DNA of 64,000 nucleotides from Sporodiniella umbellata (Eukaryota; Mucoromycota; Mucoromycetes; Mucorales; Rhizopodaceae). The DNA lies in the NCBI GenBank assembly GCA_025677835.1, contig JAIXMR010000019.1, positions 62,001 through 126,000 of the forward strand, in the 5' to 3' direction. The position numbers and the translations under genes were made by a program. The notes under the pieces were generated by a model that was not told the DNA's origin, made no database searches, and worked only from the letters and a program-made list of their open reading frames with translations. Shown piece after piece: positions 58,233 to 64,000 of this stretch. Within the stretch, counting starts at the first letter, position 1, and every line of letters starts with the position of its first letter.

Positions 58233-60050
58233 ATGTCGCAAAAACTTGATACGTTATCAGATTTGCAAGAATCAACAAAGAAGCTAATCCCTGCTCACCT
58301 CAGGTATTGAAATAAAAGGGCGAAAGCACAATGTCCTTAGACAGTAACAACAAAAATCAGAATAAAAGCTCATTCATCGCCTTTATGATTTCAGGGCTGT
58401 TTATGAAGCTACGCGTATTGCTTTAGATATGAGAACATTAGAGGGAAAATTGGCTAATTTAAACCAAATCAAAAGCCGTTTGTCTAGAGAAAGCAAATCC
58501 CCAGAATCTTTGGGTTCCATGGGTAAGGAGGCAAAAAAAGGAAAATAAAACAACAAACGTTGCTAACAATTGGTTTATAGAGGATGCCATCAAAGACATC
58601 AAAGCAGAAATAAGCGAAAAAGAAAAAGAGTAATAGTTTTTCTACTATCAAGAAAAAATAGCATCATTAACGTGTTTATTTCTATCTCAAGACTCCTATA
58701 TCAAGAAGATTTGGCAGCTACACAGTTTAAACAAATTGCTCAAAACATTGGCGGATATACCGACAAAATTAAGTCGTCAGTTACTACTGCTTTGAGTGAT
58801 TTTACTAGTAGTATATTAACCGCCACAGAAGCAAGGATTAATTCAACAAATGAGATTATTAAAACTTTGAAAGAAGAAAAAATGAGCCAAGCAGAAGGTG
58901 AAGCCATTCGTACTTCACTTGAGCAATTTAAAAAGCAAGTGGTTGATTTCCAATCAAAAAACATGGAAACCATTTCAGCCAACAACGAAAAGCTTTTCAA
59001 AGATGTAGTAGAAAGAATGAAGAAGATGTTGGATCAATTTGAGCAGACTGAGATCGTGAGCAAAACCACCACAATGGTGAGTCAACAACTTGACGAAAAA
59101 ATTACCCAACAACTGGAAAGATTGAATCAGCAAACAACTCAAGTGAATTCGCTATCTCCTGAACAAATTGAAGAGCTTGTCAAAAAAGAAGTTAATGCTC
59201 GCTTAGGCCCTGCCCAGCTTCAAGCCATTATTTCAAATTTGCCTGATATTAAATACATAGTAGACTATTGTAAAAAGTTGCCCCCTCTCCCTGCCTTGGG
59301 CGAGGTGCTTCCTGATCTAGCTACTATGAAAGAAACTTCAGCAACCCTCAGCAAAGAAGTGGCTGCTTTGAAAAAGAATGTAGAGGAAACCCAATCTATT
59401 ATGGAGTCAATGAAATCTCAAGGGATCAGCGCAAATAACCAAGCTAGCTCCGATTTGGGTGTCTTAGATGAAGGCCTATCCAAGATTCAAGCTATAGAAC
59501 GCGAAATAGCCTTGATGCACAACAACGTTAAGATGATCGAAACAGCAGTTAACTCAAAAATAAACACATTTGAATCCAACTCTCTTTCTTCTAGAAAAAG
59601 AGCGCGATCTGATGACGATAGCGACGACATCGATGAGAGTATTAAAGCAAGGCTTGACGACATTGAAAGCAAGCATCAAAAGCTTCTTGATTTTATTTTG
59701 CAATGCAAAGATAATGTTCTTGATGATATGTTCCCCACACGTCTTGAAGCTGCTATGAAGAAAATCGAACGTACACTGATGTAAGTGTTTGTTTTCTAAA
59801 AAAAGAACGAGTACAAAGAAATTTACTTTGTTGTAGAAATCACGAAACCTTTATTGCTTTCATTGTCGATCCTTTTTCTACAAAGAAAAAACGAGACGAA
59901 ATTCCAATGAAGAATATCATAGACGACAAATATCTCAACCCTGGTATGATTGACTGTATTCAGCAATTGATCAAAAAATCAACAGACGAAGCAACTGCGC
60001 CCTTGCATGAACAAATAAAACAACTTCAAGAGCAACTCAACAAGAAGTAA
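58233..60050 (+). CDS. Long coiled-coil protein, unknown function
   Basis: Five exons (58233-58303, 58395-58522, 58581-58629, 58692-59780, 59837-60050) give 516 residues. Heptad-like hydrophobic spacing runs through most of it (AVYEATRIALDMRTLEGKLANLNQIKSRL, TRTSLEQFKKQVVDFQ-like, VERMKKMLDQFEQTEIV, EVAALKKNVEETQSIMESM). A basic/acidic patch RKRARSDDDSDDIDES suggests a nuclear localisation signal beside a CK2-type acidic stretch. The C-terminal ~90 residues (NHETFIAFIVDPF...MIDCIQQLIKKS...QIKQLQEQLNKK) look more globular, then coiled coil again. No family recognised. A structural or tethering role is inference only. Confidence 0.82.
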
Positions 60051-60250
60051 AGAAAAAACAGAAAAAAAGCGCATTTTTTTAGCTATTCATTATTATAAAG
60101 TCAACACTCTTTCGCACACAAAAACACGCACTCACACTATGTATACATCCCATTCTTTAAATGTATATTTTTCTTAGTAAATAAAAACATTTGCTATAAT
60201 AATCGAACAAAAAGATGAACACCCTAATATAACATTGAGAAGCCACTAAA

Positions 60251-60658
60251 ATGGAAGCATATATGCTTTCTTTAGTATTTATACTTCTATACTCAGGCTA
60301 TGAATTTGGAGGTAACAAACATATATGCGAGTTAGAACCAACTGTTTTACTAAATGTAATCAACGAAACACAAGGCTTTCAAGAACACATGCATACAAGA
60401 TATGAATTTGGTGATATAAAACAAGATCATGGAACTTTTCCGTCTTCTAGAGAGCTCAATGATTCAGGATACAATTACAATGCCTTATTAATCGCAGATA
60501 CAGAGCTGGATTCTATTTTTGAAGAAAACATAGATGAAGGGCCCTACTTACAATTTCCTGATCCTTTATCTATTCATACAGTGTCTATTCTTAATGACCA
60601 TATGTTTTTACACTTTGTAGTTGGCTTTGCTTTTTCAAGTATTCTGCACTATTCCTAA
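60251..60658 (+). CDS. Small secreted-like hypothetical protein
   Basis: 135 residues, ATG-initiated with an A-rich context. The start MEAYMLSLVFILLYSGYEF resembles a signal peptide or anchor; the middle is acidic (ADTELDSIFEENIDEG); the end is hydrophobic (MFLHFVVGFAFSSILHY). No recognised domain. Lies between the coiled-coil gene and GET3, same strand. Could be a real fast-evolving gene or chance; composition looks more protein-like than neighbouring frames. Confidence 0.45.
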   Translation: MEAYMLSLVFILLYSGYEFGGNKHICELEPTVLLNVINETQGFQEHMHTRYEFGDIKQDHGTFPSSRELNDSGYNYNALLIADTELDSIFEENIDEGPYLQFPDPLSIHTVSILNDHMFLHFVVGFAFSSILHYS

Positions 60659-60979
60659 TAAAAGGCTTTCTGCTATTTCTTATTCTCTGCTATTTTTTTT
60701 TTTTTTTTTTGAAGGTTGCTAGACTGGTGCTCTGAAGCATTATATACATCACAAAACAAATTGTGCTTTATTTTTTTTAAAAAAGAGTATTTTAAAACTA
60801 CAAACAATGTCTGTAGCATCGGAACGACGGTTCTGTTTAGTTTGTTTTGTTAAAGCTTGGATCAAATCTCGTGATACTAACTGAGGAGTTTGGGGAGAAA
60901 ATTGAAGTGTGTCACCAATAAAGGGTGTACATTATTTTGGAGTTGTACGTGTAAACACACTTTTTTCTTTACTTCCATA

Positions 60980-62186
60980 ATGTCAGACATGTCCGATGAC
61001 GATTTCCAGCCTCTTGAACCTACGCTTCAAAATGTTCTTGACCAAAATTCGCTTCGGTGGATTTTTGTAGGAGGCAAAGGTGGTGTTGGTAAGTCAAGTT
61101 GAGATGGATCGTTTTCCTTAACACTATTAGGTAAAACCACAAGCTCTTGTTCTTTAGCTGTACAGCTTTCGAAAGTACGCGAATCAGTCTTACTCATCTC
61201 GACCGATCCCGCTCATAATCTTTCTGATGCTTTTGGTCAAAAGTTTTCCAAGGAAGCTACTTTGGTAAATGGATTCAATAATCTTTTCGCAATGGAAATT
61301 GATCCTACGTCTAGCATCCAAGAAATGGTAGACCAATGTAAGATGCCTGTTTAAAAAAAAAGAAAAAAAAGAGGTGGTGCTCATTTCATTTTTAGCCGAA
61401 CAAAACAACCCCATGGGCGGTATGATGCAGGATTTAGCCTTTGCTATTCCTGGTGTAGATGAAGCCATGGGATTTGCTGAAGTTATGAAGCAAGTAAAGA
61501 CTATGTCTTATTCAGTAGTTGTATTCGATACAGCACCTACTGGACACACCCTTAGATTCTTGTCTTTCCCTACTGTATTAGAAAAGGCCTTGGCAAAGAT
61601 CAGTGGACTCAGTAGTCGCTTTGGACCCATGGTTCAGCAAATGTCCGGTATGATGGGCGTGAATGCCAACCAAGAGGATATGTTTTCAAAACTAGAAGAC
61701 ATGCGGGCTGTTATTACTGAGGTCAACAATCAGTTTAAAGATCCTGTAAGTTGCCTGAGTCAAACCGGAAAGCAACTAACTGTGTAGAACACCACAACTT
61801 TCGTTTGTGTTTGTATTTCTGAGTTTTTGTCTTTGTATGAAACCGAACGTATGATTCAGGAATTGACTTCATATCATATTGATACACACAATATCATCGT
61901 CAATCAACTACTATTCCCCAAAGACGGTATGTATAACTACTACTATTTTATGGTTGATTCTTATTGATCTTTTTCTTTTTCTTTTCAAAAAAAAAAAAAA
62001 GGCTCCAACTGTGAGCATTGCAGTGTTCGACACAAAATGCAAAAGAAGTACTTGGATCAGATCTACGATCTTTATGAAGACTTTCACATTGTACGTATGC
62101 CCTTGTTGACAAAAGAAGTACGTGGTGTAGAAGAGATCAAAGAATTTTCAAAAATGTTGGTCGAGCCTTTTGAAGAAAAAAAATAA
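60980..62186 (+). CDS. GET3: Get3/TRC40 ATPase, tail-anchored protein targeting
   Basis: Cytosolic homodimeric ATPase that delivers tail-anchored proteins to the ER. Five exons (60980-61088, 61131-61337, 61396-61745, 61788-61926, 62002-62186) give 329 residues, the normal length. Deviant Walker [11 protein letters not shown] at 31-40; [12 protein letters not shown] (switch I); [16 protein letters not shown] (switch II); the Met-rich hydrophobic groove segment [20 protein letters not shown]; and the zinc CxxC in [16 protein letters not shown]. It ends [24 protein letters not shown]. Intron 1 interrupts the P-loop codon for Gly37. All landmarks are intact. Confidence 0.97.
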
Positions 62187-63078
62187 ACTGCTTAGCTTGA
62201 GATGTTATTGTTCTTTATTCAGCTTTTTTGATTTTCTGCTTTGCTAATTTTTACTCTTTAACAAAACAATTCTAATGTAACTAGAGCTGGAGAAGCTCTT
62301 TCCCACTAATCATACACATACATTGACATGAAAAAAAGTGGTCTATGTGCTGGAAGCAGCATGCTCAAGGCTGTTTGTAAACATGTGGCTACTATATTAA
62401 AATGCAAAGACCTGCAAAAGAGAGAGCTTTAGACGATTAAATGAAACGAGATTTACAGTGAACAAAAGAGAATTACACGCTAAAAATAGGAATCTCTTCG
62501 AATTTTTTTTTTTTAACAAAGAAAAGCGCTATTTGTGTTCTTTCAACATCTTTGTACTCACTTTACCGAAGAAAGCAAGAGAGCAAAGCAGATACTTAAG
62601 CAGTCTATTTAAGACACGATTCCACAAAGAATTCCTATGTAAGAGTAATGGGGAAATCTCGTTTTTTTATTGGCTAGATCAAAATAGAGTGTAGAAATTC
62701 TAGTTTACTGCAAGCATCTCAAGGCACCTTTTAAAGAGAATATATGGTAAACTTTCAAAGTAAATCAAGGCTATTCATAAATGCTAGAAATAAAGCAGAA
62801 AAGAATATGCACCAATAAAAGAATGTATAAACTGTAGGTACAGTGTGATGAGCAAAAAGTTATTGGGTATCAATTTTTTCTAAAAAAAAAAAAAGGTTAT
62901 TTTAAGCCAATCGTCTAGCCCACGATATATAAGCTTTGGTTTCTTATTACACGTGCACTGAATTAGGATACTGAGAAGAATAGGCTCATTTTTTTTTTCA
63001 TTTGCCTTGTGGAATATATAATTTTTGTTCTATCTTGACATTGCTCTTTTCTTCTTTTGAACTTTAATCAAGCCGAAC
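62187..63078. other. Intergenic, nothing recognised
   Basis: About 0.9 kb, AT-rich, between GET3 and the GNAT-like gene. A 78-codon frame at 62458-62694 (+) has no domain features. The last ~130 bases (T-run, then TTGTTCTATCTTGAC and CT-rich sequence) probably include the promoter and leader of the next gene. Confidence 0.45.
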
Positions 63079-64000
63079 ATGAGCCAAACCTCTAAATCTA
63101 AGGCTACTATTGGACTTCGTCCCTACTTTGCCGAGACGGACAGAAAATTTGTGCATTACCTGTTCTATTCTACATATTTCAATTTGGTCCCTCAAGCTGT
63201 AAGAGTGCGTGCGCGGTCCCCTATAATATTAGCCATTTGGTTCGGCATCTATACTCTCTTGATCACCAGTGCTACTCGGTTGGTGAATAACTGGCCTCCT
63301 AAATTGACACTCATCTTTCAGATCTTTGTTACTATAATCTCGATCGCAAGCGGGCTACTTGCTCTATTTTGGTATACAGACAAATTCGATCTTACCGATA
63401 GAGTTATTGAGGGTATTGAAAACGATTTGAAAGAGCCCGACGTTTACTATCGTGGTACACCTGACCAAGTAAAGCAAGGTAACTTTTGGGTGCTCACTTT
63501 GAATGAAGAGATCGTAGGCTGCATAGGTATGGACCATACACAGACACCTGTGTTCAACAATGCTGTTAAACCAGAGTATGTGAGAGCTTCTGAAAGACCA
63601 AAGGCAGCTGATGCCCCTGAAGTTCACTCAGCAGAGTGGAAAACAACAGCTAGAGTGCTGGCTAGAGCAGACGATTTAATTCGGCTGGTTTTAGTTGGCG
63701 TCTTTGATCTGATCAGAGACGGTTATTATATGATCAAAGGAAAACCAGTAGCCGAAAAAGAAGTTTTGTTCCAAGCACACAAACCAAAGGAAGCCAGTGT
63801 CCGTCGTTTGGCTGTAAAGCTTGAATGTCAAAATCATGGTCTCTCTACTGTTCTGTTGAAGAGAGTGGCATTTTGGGCCCATGCTCACCAAATCGAATAC
63901 CTTTACGCCGAGGCGGATGAACTTCAAAAAAAATTTGCAGAGATTTTAGAAAAGAAGCACGGATACAAACTCATGTCAAAGAAAAAAGTTGGGTACTTTA
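63079..64000 (+). CDS. Membrane-anchored GNAT-like acetyltransferase, truncated by window edge
   Basis: Single open frame from ATG 63079 through the right edge, more than 300 residues. MSQTSKSKATIGLRPYFAETDRKFVHYLFYSTYFNLVPQAVR is a GNAT beta1-alpha1-like start (RPYFAETDRKFV). Two membrane helices (SPIILAIWFGIYTLLITSAT and LTLIFQIFVTIISIASGLLALFW) are inserted, followed by YYRGTPDQVKQGNFWVLTLNEEIVGCIGM, a GNAT beta4-type strand. RLAVKLECQNHGLSTVLLKRVAFWAHAHQIEYLYAEA matches the acetyl-CoA loop (Q/RxxGxA-like, here QNHGLS) and the following helix. A transmembrane hairpin within a GNAT fold resembles NAT8-type N-acetyltransferases. Substrate unknown. Confidence 0.72.
   Translation, partial: MSQTSKSKATIGLRPYFAETDRKFVHYLFYSTYFNLVPQAVRVRARSPIILAIWFGIYTLLITSATRLVNNWPPKLTLIFQIFVTIISIASGLLALFWYTDKFDLTDRVIEGIENDLKEPDVYYRGTPDQVKQGNFWVLTLNEEIVGCIGMDHTQTPVFNNAVKPEYVRASERPKAADAPEVHSAEWKTTARVLARADDLIRLVLVGVFDLIRDGYYMIKGKPVAEKEVLFQAHKPKEASVRRLAVKLECQNHGLSTVLLKRVAFWAHAHQIEYLYAEADELQKKFAEILEKKHGYKLMSKKKVGYF

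Overview
The window is fungal nuclear DNA, most likely from Mucoromycota (Mucorales-type). Genes are protein-coding with many short introns, intergenic DNA is AT-rich and full of long poly(T)/poly(A) tracts, and the gene set is eukaryotic housekeeping plus fungal markers (velvet regulator, Gea-type ARF exchange factor, Eaf1/Vid21, GPI-type chitin deacetylase-like protein). No rRNA, tRNA, CRISPR array or intact transposon was recognised. The genus is not determinable from the sequence alone.

Layout. 1-9 kb, all minus strand: a kinesin (cut by the left edge), a velvet-domain regulator, a decayed duplicate of the PEX5 3' end, and PEX5 itself. 9-11.3 kb: gene-poor. 11.4-16.7 kb: a repeat-bearing Ser/Thr-rich protein (+) converging on a SIM/Myb-like/WD40 protein (-). 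16.7-21.2 kb: gene-poor, with one zinc-knuckle mini-ORF. 21.2-28.1 kb, plus strand: DBP5 helicase with an 84-bp repeat array, SDS22, an Sds3-like HDAC-complex subunit carrying a probable U12-type AT-AC intron, and a DUF423/TMEM256 protein. 28.2-39.1 kb, minus strand: PAB1, EAF1/VID21, a NagD-like HAD phosphatase and an LtrA-like membrane protein. 41-51.98 kb, plus strand: NDUFA4/B12D-like subunit, CLYBL-like lyase, a FAR1/MULE-type zinc-binding protein, an alpha/beta hydrolase, NUP54/57 and a chitin deacetylase-like protein. 52-57.9 kb, minus strand: GEA/GBF1, a two-TM protein and MZM1 (five small exons). 58.2-64 kb, plus strand: a coiled-coil nuclear-type protein, a small secreted-like ORF, GET3 and a membrane-anchored GNAT-like protein cut by the right edge.

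The neighbourhood is not an operon or gene cluster. Loose themes recur: mRNA biology (DBP5, PAB1, NUP54), chromatin (Sds3-like, Eaf1, Myb/WD40) and membrane targeting (PEX5, GET3, GEA). No dedicated new multi-gene system is apparent. The strongest unusual signals are the U12-like intron, the PEX5 partial pseudogene with its intron still in place, the in-frame minisatellite in DBP5, the A-rich PAB1 leader, and the SIM/Myb-like/WD40 architecture. Gene models were built by hand from splice signals. For DBP5, SDS22, SDS3, GET3, MZM1, NUP54, the chitin deacetylase, the coiled-coil protein, the HAD phosphatase and the 11.4-kb gene, summed exon lengths are exact multiples of three.
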